Positions 55,511-64,000 of a stretch of DNA of 64,000 nucleotides are shown here, one piece after another (position 1 is the first letter of the stretch; the number at the start of each line of letters is the position of its first letter). Position numbers and translations under genes: made by a program. The stretch is from Bartonella queenslandensis (GTDB taxonomy: Bacteria; Pseudomonadota; Alphaproteobacteria; Rhizobiales; Rhizobiaceae), in assembly GCF_018155095.1 (NCBI RefSeq), contig NZ_NAAI01000004.1, positions 62,001-126,000 on the forward strand, given 5' to 3'. The notes under the pieces are model-generated. The model was not told the origin of the DNA, made no database searches, and saw only the letters and a program-made list of their open reading frames with translations.

Positions 55511-56404
55511 TCAACGTGCCCTCTTCTTATCACCACCTAAAGCATTTGAGATCCAAGAAGATTTATGCTCATGTGGCGATATTTTATTCTTCTGCAAGAG
55601 ATTATAAGAAAATTTATACCACTCACTTTTGGGATAATTACGTCCTAAAATAGCTGCTGCCGTCTGTGCTTCCGCCGTTAAACCAAGAGCAAGATTAACT
55701 TCTGTTAAACGGAAAAGTGCTTCTTCAATTTGATTTGTATCGGAATACTCTTCAACGACGGTACGAAACCGTCTACTTGCAGCAAGATAGCGCCGCCCCT
55801 CTTCATAATAACGGCCAATCTGCATTTCTTTACCAGCCAGTTGTTCGCGCCCGAAACGTATTTTATCCTTAGCATCCTTGACATATTCAGAATTCGGATA
55901 ACGCTCTATAAGGAGCTGCATCGCAGCAATAGCCCGTTTTGTATCACGTTGATCACGCGTAACATCAGGAATCCGACGGAAAGAAGAAAGACCGATAATA
56001 TAGTACGCATAAGCCGAGTCAGTAGACCCTGGATAAAGAGTAATATAGCGTTGAGCCATGCTAATTGAATCATCATACTTTCCAAGCCGATAATTTGTAA
56101 AAGCGCCCATGACTAAAGATTTACGACCCCAGTCTGTATAAGGATACTGTTTCTCAATCTTCAAAAACTTTTTCGCTGCATCCCCAAGCCGCCCACTCTC
56201 AAGGCTAGCAAGCCCCTGGTTATATAAAACATCTGGTGGATCTATTTTCAAAACATAAGCAGATGGATCAAGGGTATTTTTCTCTTTAAAGAGACATCCC
56301 GCTAACATACAGGTGCTTCCTAAAAGTACCACCCCCAATATCTTGCGTACAATGTTCGATTTTCTATATGTTATATTTCCAATGCACACATAAGATTTTT
56401 TCAT
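55511..56404 (-). CDS. bamD: outer-membrane assembly lipoprotein BamD
   Basis: Lipoprotein of the BAM complex that inserts beta-barrel proteins into the outer membrane. 297 residues. An N-terminal signal with lipobox MLAGC places the lipidated cysteine at residue 37; TPR repeats follow (YNQGLASLESGRLGDAAKKF, QLLIERYPNSEYVKDAK). The N-terminal region before the hydrophobic core is longer than usual, so a later start is possible. A TGGAGG site supports the ATG at 56404. Confidence 0.93.
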   Translation of the reverse strand: MKKSYVCIGNITYRKSNIVRKILGVVLLGSTCMLAGCLFKEKNTLDPSAYVLKIDPPDVLYNQGLASLESGRLGDAAKKFLKIEKQYPYTDWGRKSLVMGAFTNYRLGKYDDSISMAQRYITLYPGSTDSAYAYYIIGLSSFRRIPDVTRDQRDTKRAIAAMQLLIERYPNSEYVKDAKDKIRFGREQLAGKEMQIGRYYEEGRRYLAASRRFRTVVEEYSDTNQIEEALFRLTEVNLALGLTAEAQTAAAILGRNYPKSEWYKFSYNLLQKNKISPHEHKSSWISNALGGDKKRAR

Positions 56405-56564
56405 AGTTTTCCCAGCCTCCAGAGAGTATCACCTTGTAGAAAAAACAATTCATCAAAGTTTTTATATCATATCACTTTAAAATCCACATAACCAATTTAG
56501 CAGTTTAGGTCAATCATCCCCTTAAAAATCAAATAAACGATAAAAAAGCCTTGTCAATTTTATT

Positions 56565-57449
56565 TTATTCCTTCTCTAAAAAGCTTTTTTCATAATATGA
56601 TTCGTTTGCCAAAACAGCTCTCACCAATTGTGCATTAATTCTATGTCCACCACAATAAGAACGAAATAATCCAATAAAAGGACCCCCGAGCAAAGCCGTA
56701 TCACCAATCGCATCAAGCATTTTATGCCGAACGCACTCATTTTCCCAATAAGGACCATCGGGATTTAAAACTTTGTCATTAAGACCGATAACAAGAGAAT
56801 TTTCCAAAGAAGCACCTCTCGCCTTTCCAGAAAGTCGTAATTTTTCCACGTCCGCTATAAAACCAAAAGTGCGCGCACGTGACAAATCATCTCGAAATCC
56901 TCGTGTGGTAAGATCAAAATTGAAATGTTGCTTACCAATAGCAGAAGAAGGAAAAGAGATCGTTATATCAAAACGACGCCCATCAAATGGCAAAAGTTCT
57001 GCAAAACCATGAGCCCCTTCAACCCGCAACGGCTTTTTTATAATGAAATAGGAACGCAATGCACTCTGCTGGACAATGCCAGCATCTTCAAAAGCTTGGC
57101 AATATTGCCATGAAGAACCATCCAAAATAGGAATCTCATTATGCGATACTTCAATAATAAGATTGTCCAAATTATAAGCAGCAATAGCTGCCATCAAATG
57201 TTCAATTGTTTCAACCCTTAGCTCTCCATCTCCAAGCACCGTTGATAATTCAGTTTCTCCGGTTTGCGATGCATGGGCTTGAAATATTTTTTCTGTTCCA
57301 TCTAATCCACAACGCTTAAAAAGAATACCACACCCAACATCAGCTGGATAAACCTTTATCACTGACAAACAACCACTGTGAACGCCAATCCCCTTAAATA
57401 TTACTGCTTTTTTAAGAGTAGACTGATATTTTGGTAGCAAGTTCATCAT
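56565..57449 (-). CDS. lpxC: UDP-3-O-acyl-N-acetylglucosamine deacetylase
   Basis: Zinc enzyme of the first committed step of lipid A synthesis. 294 residues. Zinc-ligand and catalytic blocks are visible: RVETIEHLMAAIAAYNLDN, NECVRHKMLDAIGDTALLGG, and the C-terminal GGHRINAQLVRAVLAN. SARTFGFIADVEKLR-like text (RARTFGFIADVEKLR here) is the hydrophobic-passage region. It lies between ftsZ and bamD, with a hairpin terminator separating it from ftsZ. Confidence 0.95.
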   Translation of the reverse strand: MMNLLPKYQSTLKKAVIFKGIGVHSGCLSVIKVYPADVGCGILFKRCGLDGTEKIFQAHASQTGETELSTVLGDGELRVETIEHLMAAIAAYNLDNLIIEVSHNEIPILDGSSWQYCQAFEDAGIVQQSALRSYFIIKKPLRVEGAHGFAELLPFDGRRFDITISFPSSAIGKQHFNFDLTTRGFRDDLSRARTFGFIADVEKLRLSGKARGASLENSLVIGLNDKVLNPDGPYWENECVRHKMLDAIGDTALLGGPFIGLFRSYCGGHRINAQLVRAVLANESYYEKSFLEKE

Positions 57450-57529
57450 ATTATTTTATTACATTTCTTTTAGCTCTTTTGATAAATTTTATAAAACTAT
57501 TAAAAAAATATTCATAGTAAATAATAAAT

Positions 57530-57553
57530 AACCCGCTTATAATTAAGCGGGTT
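57530..57553. terminator. terminator between ftsZ and lpxC
   Basis: AACCCGCTTA-TAAT-TAAGCGGGTT. On the minus strand it follows ftsZ and is trailed by a T-rich (though not pure T) run, so it should end the division-gene transcript before lpxC. Confidence 0.8.
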
Positions 57554-57661
57554 AAAAAAAGTAAAGTATTTTATCCAAAAAAACAGTATATTTTACTGTA
57601 TAATTTCTAATTCATCATCAAAGATCATCATAATATTTCTTAGTGCCTCATTTTTTATCAA

Positions 57662-59452
57662 TTAATTTACCTGACGACGTAAAAATGCTGGTATTTCTAA
57701 CTGATCTTCTTCACTGATAAAAGTACGCTGATCTTGTGGCACCTGAGGATGTAACTCACCAGAACGGCGTGGAACATAAACAGAAGCATCTTGAGAAAGT
57801 GCCTGAGAATTTTTATTGTAAACGTGAGACTCTTGCTGCTGTGACGATCTCACAGCAGGTTCCAACCTTGCTTCTGGCTCTACTTCCTCACGATGTGTCA
57901 AACTCTGTTTTAAACGCTGCCAAAGATTACGAGGACTTTGATCAGTCACAGATGTTCTTTGACTTTGTCTATGAGCAACAGGAGGAAAATCCTTTAACTC
58001 AGGCATACGCATTGGAGCGCGCGCTTGCATCTGTTGCATTTGTTTTGGTTGCATTGGCTTTTCTTTTTGCTTCACAACCCCTGTCATGTCATCAAGAACA
58101 TGCGCTGTTGCCTCCATACTCACGGGAGCCGTCATAGCTTGTTGAGAGCCTCGGCTTACTTGCATACGCGGTGCATTTGATACCTGATCCTGCACAGCAT
58201 TTGAAGCATAAGCAACAGTTTTTGTCGCAGCAACAGTTTTTGTCGCACTTCGTGTCATCATTGCTTCTGCAGGCTGTGCAAAAATTTGACTTTTGGGACG
58301 AAACTGTTCTCCTGTTGGCTTCTCCTTTTCTATTTCAAGAGATTCGATAACTTCTACCATTGATTCAGAACGCAAGGGCGATGATTGAACATGAAAAGAA
58401 CTGTGTGGCGTTCCAGGATCGTTCTTGCGTATTGAAGAGGTTGGCCTTTGAAACTGAGGCTGAGAGGACTGAACCACATCACTAACCTCACGATCAATAC
58501 CGGTAGCAACCACGGATACACGAATAACACCTTCCAATGACTCATCATCAATGGCTCCAAAGATCACATTCGCATCAGCATCCACTTCTTCACGAATACG
58601 ATTAGCAGCTTCATCCACCTCAAAGAGAGTCATATCACGCCCCCCCGTAATAGAAATCAATAAACCACGTGCTCCACGCATAGATGTATCATCCAACAAT
58701 GGATTTGCAATAGCAGCTTCAGCCGCTGCCAAAGCACGCCCCTCACCAGATGCTTCACCCGTTCCCATCATGGCTCGACCCATTTCGTGCATAACAGAAC
58801 GAACATCAGCAAAATCAAGGTTAATCAAGCCCTCTTTAATCATTAAGTCTGTAATGGAAGCAACACCAGAATAAAGCACTTGATCAGCCATAGCAAAAGC
58901 ATCAGCAAATGTTGTTTTATCATTTGCAATACGGAAAAGATTTTGATTGGGAATAACAATCAATGTATCGACAGACTTTTGTAATTCTTCAATACCAGCC
59001 TCTGCCGTTTTCATACGACGAGCCCCTTCAAACTGAAATGGCTTTGTCACAACACCAACGGTCAAAATACCTTTTTCACGCGCTGCACGAGCAACAACGG
59101 GAGCAGCACCTGTTCCAGTTCCTCCCCCCATACCAGCAGTAATAAAAACCATATGAGAGTCTGCAAGATGATCGATAATTTCATCAATACATTCCTCTGC
59201 CGCTGCTTGTCCAACTTCTGGTAAAGCCCCAGCACCCAAACCTTCTGTCACAGCTGCACCAAGCTGGATAACACGTTCAGCCTTTGACATCGCCAAAGCC
59301 TGTGCATCCGTATTAGCAACAACAAAGTCAACTCCCTGAAGACCAGCATTAATCATGTTATTCACGGCATTCCCGCCACCACCTCCAACACCAAAAACGG
59401 TAATGCGTGGCTTCAATTCCGCGATATCTGGCCGATGCAGATTAATCGTCAT
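57662..59452 (-). CDS. ftsZ: cell division protein FtsZ, long-linker form
   Basis: Tubulin-like GTPase that forms the division ring. From the ATG at 59452 (behind AGAAGGA) it starts [15 protein letters not shown], as in other rhizobia, and is 596 residues; an ATG 8 codons upstream is less likely. Core: [15 protein letters not shown], the tubulin signature [15 protein letters not shown] (about 105-119), and the T7 loop region [12 protein letters not shown] Gln/Met/Thr-rich linker of roughly 260 residues follows, ending in the conserved IPAFLRRQ tail for FtsA binding. Linkers this long are typical of the group. Confidence 0.96.
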   Translation of the reverse strand: MTINLHRPDIAELKPRITVFGVGGGGGNAVNNMINAGLQGVDFVVANTDAQALAMSKAERVIQLGAAVTEGLGAGALPEVGQAAAEECIDEIIDHLADSHMVFITAGMGGGTGTGAAPVVARAAREKGILTVGVVTKPFQFEGARRMKTAEAGIEELQKSVDTLIVIPNQNLFRIANDKTTFADAFAMADQVLYSGVASITDLMIKEGLINLDFADVRSVMHEMGRAMMGTGEASGEGRALAAAEAAIANPLLDDTSMRGARGLLISITGGRDMTLFEVDEAANRIREEVDADANVIFGAIDDESLEGVIRVSVVATGIDREVSDVVQSSQPQFQRPTSSIRKNDPGTPHSSFHVQSSPLRSESMVEVIESLEIEKEKPTGEQFRPKSQIFAQPAEAMMTRSATKTVAATKTVAYASNAVQDQVSNAPRMQVSRGSQQAMTAPVSMEATAHVLDDMTGVVKQKEKPMQPKQMQQMQARAPMRMPELKDFPPVAHRQSQRTSVTDQSPRNLWQRLKQSLTHREEVEPEARLEPAVRSSQQQESHVYNKNSQALSQDASVYVPRRSGELHPQVPQDQRTFISEEDQLEIPAFLRRQVN

Positions 59453-59515
59453 TTTCTTTTCCTTCTCATAAGACACCGCAAGCCAAAGCGATGAAATTTA
59501 TCCAACTAGACTTAA

Positions 59516-60814
59516 CTAAAAACTCTCACGCAACCACTGACCAACACGCTGCAAATACCCACGCGTGCCCATCGATAAATGATTTCCTGCCATCTGCATT
59601 GTTTTTTCTCCAAACCCCACCAATTGCGGATAAATTAACAATCCAACAGCAGATGTAAATGCCGCCCCTTTTGCAAGAGAAGGAAGCCTTGAAATACCTA
59701 AAGGCCGCCCGATACGAACATTTCTTCCTAATATAGTACGTGCCATTTCTGGCAATCCTGTTAACTGGCTTGCTCCCCCAGTCAAAATAACACGCTTACC
59801 AATGATGTGACCAAAACCAGACCGATTTAGACAATCACGGACCATTTCTAAAATTTCTTCAATACGTGCACGAATGATGCGCCCAAGAACCGCGCGAGGA
59901 TATTGCGTTGCACGACGTTCACTCCCAATCTCCGTCACATTAATCATATGCCGTTCATCAGAACTCGTCAGAAGCGCTGAACCATATAAAACTTTTAAAC
60001 GTTCTGCCTCTGTAAGTGACATAGAGAATCCACGCGCGACATCAAGCGTCACATGATGCCCACCAACAGCAAGGGCATCCGCATGGACAAATTTTCCCTC
60101 AAAAAACACTGAACATGTTGTTGTTCCACCACCAAAATCAATACATGCTGCTCCCAAATGTGCCTCATCATTCATCAAAACAGCAAGACCACTTGCAAAG
60201 GGAGTTGCAACCATCGCTTCGACACTCAAATGCGCACGATTAATGCAAGTTTCTAAATTACGTAAAGCCGCAGTTTCTGCTGTTACCACATGCACATCCA
60301 CACCAAACAATTCTCCAGCCATTCCAATTGGATCAGAAATTCCTTTATCCCCATCCAAGACATAAGAGACTGGAACTGAATGCATGACATGACGTTCAGC
60401 ATCAAAAGCTTTGCGCGAAATATCTGAAAATGCCACACGCACATCACGCTTAGTCACTTCACGCCCGCCCAAACGTACCATGCCATTAATAAGAGCACTT
60501 TGTAATCGGCTTGAAGAAAAGTTGACAATCACTGAATCCACCACCAAACCAGCCATTTTTTCTGCCGCATCAACAGCCAAACGTATTGATTGTTCTGCTG
60601 CAAACATATCCACAACCACCCCAGATTTAATACCGCGTGAACGCTGTACTCCAAAGCCTAGAATTTCCATAGAATGTGTACGTCCATGTAAATAGTGCGC
60701 ATGCTTTAAAGGACGCAAACAAGCAATAAGACAAACAATCTTACTTGAGCCAACATCAAGCACCGTTAAAAAACGTGTCTTACGTCCCCCCCCATGATGT
60801 GATCTGAGCAACAT
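59516..60814 (-). CDS. ftsA: cell division protein FtsA
   Basis: Actin-like ATPase that anchors FtsZ to the membrane. 432 residues. Phosphate-1 region LTVLDVGSSKIVCLIACLRP, phosphate-2 ACIDFGGGTTTCSVFFEGKF, and adenosine motif RVILTGGASQLTGLPEMA. The C-terminal amphipathic helix (GYLQRVGQWLRESF) would bind the membrane. Its start overlaps the ftsQ stop by one base (TAATG); ftsZ follows. Confidence 0.95.
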   Translation of the reverse strand: MLLRSHHGGGRKTRFLTVLDVGSSKIVCLIACLRPLKHAHYLHGRTHSMEILGFGVQRSRGIKSGVVVDMFAAEQSIRLAVDAAEKMAGLVVDSVIVNFSSSRLQSALINGMVRLGGREVTKRDVRVAFSDISRKAFDAERHVMHSVPVSYVLDGDKGISDPIGMAGELFGVDVHVVTAETAALRNLETCINRAHLSVEAMVATPFASGLAVLMNDEAHLGAACIDFGGGTTTCSVFFEGKFVHADALAVGGHHVTLDVARGFSMSLTEAERLKVLYGSALLTSSDERHMINVTEIGSERRATQYPRAVLGRIIRARIEEILEMVRDCLNRSGFGHIIGKRVILTGGASQLTGLPEMARTILGRNVRIGRPLGISRLPSLAKGAAFTSAVGLLIYPQLVGFGEKTMQMAGNHLSMGTRGYLQRVGQWLRESF

Positions 60815-61725
60815 TATAGGTTTCCTGCCTTTCGCGCCTCTAAAATACGTTCTTCTTCTGCAACACCAGCATCATAACGCTCTAACGTTTCATCGGATAA
60901 AGAAACAGTAATTCGATCAGCAAGACGTAAATCAACACTAAAGATATCGCGCGATAAAAGATCTTGCATTGTACCGGACGAAACAAGAGATGAAAGCCTT
61001 TCAAGGGCACCATTTTCAGGCAACATAATGCGCATTCCATTCTCCAAAACCAGATCCCAACGCCGATCACCCACCCGCACAAAAGCACGAACACGATCAT
61101 ACACTGGCCGATAGGTTGACAGCGCTTGAATAAATCCTTTAGCTGTATTTTGCGCACCCTGCCCAACCACAAGAGGTAAATCCCAAACATTTTTTCCTTT
61201 AAAGGGCACAATGATACGCCCCGTATTATCAACAATATCCATTACGCTATCATGTTGCCAAATAGCATAAGGTTCACGTTCCACGATGGAAATGCGCATT
61301 CTATTGGGATAAATCTTCTGAACATTTGCCGATTGAACCCAAGCCTGTTCTTCTAAAAGAGAACGTGCTCTCTCAACATCAAAAGTGAATATAGAGGGGG
61401 CAACATCAAGTCCTAAAATTTTTAAAATATCTTGTTTTCTCAAGCGTTTATTACCACTTATATCGACATCAACGACCACAAAACCACTATCCGATATAAT
61501 CGTGTTTACGATCACAGCCATCTGACCGCTTGATAAAAGTCCATAAAAAGCCGTAACAAAGAAAAACCATACAACAGCAAAAGAGCCAAAATGGCGTGGA
61601 ATATGAATATTGACAAAGACAAATTCAAACATAAACCGAAGAAAACGACGATAAAGACGTGGTAAAGCCGGCACTGAAAGCACCTCCATCGGAACATTTG
61701 TTTTATTAACATTCAACGCATACAT
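60814..61725 (-). CDS. ftsQ: cell division protein FtsQ
   Basis: Single-pass divisome protein that links cytosolic and periplasmic division parts. 303 residues from the ATG at 61725, which lies 5 bases after GGAGGAC. One membrane helix (about 47-66), then the POTRA domain ([20 protein letters not shown]) and the FtsQ beta domain with [15 protein letters not shown]. The start overlaps the ddl stop by 13 nt, so translation is likely coupled. An in-frame ATG 7 codons upstream is possible but has no clear ribosome site. Confidence 0.93.
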   Translation of the reverse strand: MYALNVNKTNVPMEVLSVPALPRLYRRFLRFMFEFVFVNIHIPRHFGSFAVVWFFFVTAFYGLLSSGQMAVIVNTIISDSGFVVVDVDISGNKRLRKQDILKILGLDVAPSIFTFDVERARSLLEEQAWVQSANVQKIYPNRMRISIVEREPYAIWQHDSVMDIVDNTGRIIVPFKGKNVWDLPLVVGQGAQNTAKGFIQALSTYRPVYDRVRAFVRVGDRRWDLVLENGMRIMLPENGALERLSSLVSSGTMQDLLSRDIFSVDLRLADRITVSLSDETLERYDAGVAEEERILEARKAGNL

Positions 61726-62633
61726 GATGCGTCCTCCACCATCCATTGAACAATATCGCCGTAAGCACGGCCACTCGCTTTTGCAATATCAGGAAGAAGA
61801 GACGTCGGTGTCATACCGGGTTGCGTATTAATTTCAAGCCAAACCAATTCTCCTGTTTTCTCATCAAAACGAAAATCAGAACGACTAACACCTCGACACC
61901 CTATCGCCTGATGGGCTGCTAAAGACATTCTTTGCACACTTTGGTAAATATTTAGTGAAAGTTTTGCAGGACAAATGTGAAGAGAGCCACCTGTTTTATA
62001 TTTTGAGTCATAATCGTAAAATGGAAAGTGTTGATCGGGAAGAATTTCGCACACGTCCAACACTTCATTCCCTAAAACTGCACAAGTTAATTCACGACCA
62101 GGAATATACTTTTCAACCATCACCTCATCTGCATATCCCCACTCATCTCCCCCAATATTACGCGGTGGTGCAGCTTCATTTTCCTGGACAATAACAACAC
62201 CAAAACTTGATCCTTCACACACAGGTTTAATGACATAAGGAGGTTCCATGGGATGCGTTTTCCCAACAGCAAAGCGGCTCATAATACGAGAAGGAGCAAC
62301 GCAAACCCCAACACTTGCAACAATAATTTTCGCACGTCCCTTATCCATGGCCAAAGCAGACGCCATCACACCAGAATGGGTATAAGGAATTTTTAAATAT
62401 TCAAGAATCCCCTGAATCCGACCATCTTCACCAAATGAACCATGCAATGCATTAAAGGCAATATCGGGCTGCAACCGTTCGAGAACAGAAGCAATATGAG
62501 CATCAACGTCCACGCGACTCACACGATACCCCTGCGCCTCAAGAACATCAGCACAAGCTGCTCCTGAAGATAAACTTACAGACCGTTCAGAAGAAAAACC
62601 TCCCATTAACACAGCTATATGTTTATCTTTCAT
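61713..62633 (-). CDS. ddl: D-alanine--D-alanine ligase
   Basis: ATP-grasp enzyme making the D-Ala-D-Ala dipeptide for peptidoglycan. 306 residues. Seen: [65 protein letters not shown], and the metal-binding [20 protein letters not shown]. The start is supported by AGAGGGTGA. The DdlB type is expected here in the dcw cluster, between murB and ftsQ. Confidence 0.95.
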   Translation of the reverse strand: MKDKHIAVLMGGFSSERSVSLSSGAACADVLEAQGYRVSRVDVDAHIASVLERLQPDIAFNALHGSFGEDGRIQGILEYLKIPYTHSGVMASALAMDKGRAKIIVASVGVCVAPSRIMSRFAVGKTHPMEPPYVIKPVCEGSSFGVVIVQENEAAPPRNIGGDEWGYADEVMVEKYIPGRELTCAVLGNEVLDVCEILPDQHFPFYDYDSKYKTGGSLHICPAKLSLNIYQSVQRMSLAAHQAIGCRGVSRSDFRFDEKTGELVWLEINTQPGMTPTSLLPDIAKASGRAYGDIVQWMVEDASCMR

Positions 62634-62873
62634 AATAAATCACCCTCTTTTGCATACTATATCTAGTCTATATAGAAGACATCAGCACCACATACACGAG
62701 AAAAGCAAAGTTTATTCTTGCGAATCAATAATCTAGCATTTTGCATAATGAATCAGACTCAAAAGCTTGATGCAAGAGATTCTTTGTTAATTTATTGATT
62801 CTTAATAGAATTTTTTTATTATCTCTTTGAAATGACTCAATTTTTTATTTACACTTTTTTAGTGAACAATAAA

Positions 62874-63851
62874 TCAATGAAATGGGTCAAAAAAAGCGAC
62901 ACTTCGACCTTGCTCAAATTGACCGATACGCTCTATTTCCCATTGTAAAAGGTGAGCTGAATGTGCAAAAACACGCGCACGCACTGTTTCTCCCAATGCT
63001 TCAAGATCATATCCTGTGGCTTGCCCTGTATTAATCATAAAATTACAGTGCATTTCACTCATTTGAGCGCCACCAATCTGTAAACCACGGCATCCTGCTT
63101 CATCAATCACGCGCCACGCGGATGTATTCTCAGGATTTTTGAAAGTTGATCCCCCTGTTTTTTCGCGAATAGGTTGCACTGTTTCTCTGTGAAGGGCAAC
63201 TTCATCCATAGCCGCACGAATAGCATCTTTATTACCGGGTTTTCCCTCCAATAAAGCAGCGGTAAAAATAAAATCTTTAGGAATATCACAATGGCGATAG
63301 GAATAATGCATATCTTTCAAACTTAAGATATGACGTTGTCCTTTACGATCCAACGCATAAACCTCAACAACACGTGCTGCGGTTTCAACACCATTGGCAC
63401 CCGCATTCATTTTGAGAGCGCCGCCAAGACCACCAGGAATACCATGATAAAAATGAAACCCTGCAATTTCTGCCTTTAACGCAGCAGCAGCTAAATGTTT
63501 ATCCGCCGTACCAGCGCCAACTAAAAAGCCTTTTGGAGAAACTTGCTGTACTTGCCCAAAATTTTTGGGCGAAAGACGAATCACAACTCCAGGAACGCCC
63601 CCATCGCGCACCAGAAGATTAGAACCGATACCTACAATTGTGACAGGAACACATTCAGGCAAATTTTGAAGGAAAAGAGCCAAATCTTCTTCATCAACAG
63701 GCTGATAAAAAAGCTCTGCCAATCCGCCAGTGCGAAACCACGTCACCTTACGCATCTCAACATTAGGAGTAAGTTTTCCTCTTACGCCCCCCAACAGCGG
63801 TTGCAATTGCGCCAATAGCGCCTCACCATCAATGTGCTGAAAATTTATCAT
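62874..63851 (-). CDS. murB: UDP-N-acetylenolpyruvoylglucosamine reductase
   Basis: FAD enzyme that reduces UDP-GlcNAc-enolpyruvate to UDP-MurNAc with NADPH. 325 residues from the ATG at 63851; the frame is open 39 codons further, but that part lies inside murC in another frame. Seen: [53 protein letters not shown], and the catalytic [13 protein letters not shown] with [12 protein letters not shown]. It overlaps the end of murC by 23 nt. Confidence 0.95.
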   Translation of the reverse strand: MINFQHIDGEALLAQLQPLLGGVRGKLTPNVEMRKVTWFRTGGLAELFYQPVDEEDLALFLQNLPECVPVTIVGIGSNLLVRDGGVPGVVIRLSPKNFGQVQQVSPKGFLVGAGTADKHLAAAALKAEIAGFHFYHGIPGGLGGALKMNAGANGVETAARVVEVYALDRKGQRHILSLKDMHYSYRHCDIPKDFIFTAALLEGKPGNKDAIRAAMDEVALHRETVQPIREKTGGSTFKNPENTSAWRVIDEAGCRGLQIGGAQMSEMHCNFMINTGQATGYDLEALGETVRARVFAHSAHLLQWEIERIGQFEQGRSVAFFDPFH

Positions 63852-64000
63852 GACCTTCAAGTTCCGATAACTGATGAGGCAACGCACAAGCCCATTGTGT
63901 GATATTGCCAGCACCAAGAAAAACAACATAATCCTCTGCCTGGGCAAATTTTGAGACAAGAGAAACAATATCTTCCAGACCGTCTATCAAGCGCACATCA
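63829..64000 (-). CDS. murC: UDP-N-acetylmuramate--L-alanine ligase, C-terminal part (runs off the window)
   Basis: Only the last 56 codons are in the window. They read [18 protein letters not shown], then [20 protein letters not shown], the conserved C-terminal block of MurC, which adds L-alanine to UDP-MurNAc. The stop TGA at 63829-63831 lies inside the start of murB. Confidence 0.92.
   Translation of the reverse strand, partial: DVRLIDGLEDIVSLVSKFAQAEDYVVFLGAGNITQWACALPHQLSELEGHDKFSAH

Overview
The window looks like a chromosomal segment of a Bartonella-type alphaproteobacterium (Hyphomicrobiales). It is AT-rich with long AT-only spacers and many decaying genes. SecD and SecF are fused, the tmRNA gene is circularly permuted and encodes the tag ANDNYAEARLAA, sspB lies next to ssrA, FtsZ has a very long linker before an IPAFLRRQ-type tail, and the gene order (miaA-ilvI, hflK-hflC-degP, thyA-folA, murC-murB-ddl-ftsQ-ftsA-ftsZ-lpxC-bamD-recN-ligA) is that of rhizobia and brucellae. 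This is inferred from sequence features and remembered gene order; no search was run and I do not name a species.

Layout. 0.2-11.6 kb: an MscS-type channel with a small secreted protein, secDF, a CPA2 antiporter, a UPF0104-type membrane protein, tRNA-Lys(CTT), and a TerC-CBS-CorC protein. 11.6-14.0 kb: a decaying operon with an unknown ORF, a shattered D-2-hydroxyacid dehydrogenase, an intact FAH-fold hydrolase and a frameshifted LysE exporter. 14.6-18.5 kb: two tandem paralogous amino-acid permeases. 18.5-22.4 kb: ilvC, pdxJ and a RecD-like helicase. 22.4-27.1 kb: a second accessory zone with a restriction-enzyme scrap, a second broken hydroxyacid dehydrogenase, an intact MFS transporter and a broken Fe(II)/2-oxoglutarate oxygenase. 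27.2-36.3 kb: ilvI with a candidate leader-peptide attenuator, miaA, a DegP protease, HflC/HflK, folA and thyA. 36.5-41.9 kb: three paralogous MHS-family transporters, each 435 residues and each followed by a similar terminator. 42-50.5 kb: a DUF2853 protein, permuted tmRNA, SspB, small conserved proteins, a UvrD helicase, an acyltransferase, a SCO1-like protein, PrmA and aminopeptidase P. 51.5-64 kb: ligA, recN, bamD, lpxC and the division/cell-wall (dcw) cluster, running off the end inside murC.

How the parts work together. The core genes cover envelope building and division (FtsZ/A/Q, Ddl, MurB/C, LpxC, BamD, SecDF), protein quality control (DegP, HflKC, tmRNA with SspB), branched-chain amino-acid synthesis (IlvI, IlvC), the folate/thymidylate pair and DNA repair. 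The accessory zones are the unusual part. Two separate loci each combine a D-2-hydroxyacid dehydrogenase remnant with a transporter and another small-molecule enzyme, which suggests acquired metabolite pathways now being lost. Two transporter families have expanded by local duplication. ilvI has no ilvH after it, and ilvI and ilvC are separated by about 7.6 kb.

I saw no rRNA, CRISPR array, complete insertion sequence or prophage. I found no convincing complete new system. The best leads are the two decaying metabolic loci, the ilvI leader, and several small unexplained remnants.
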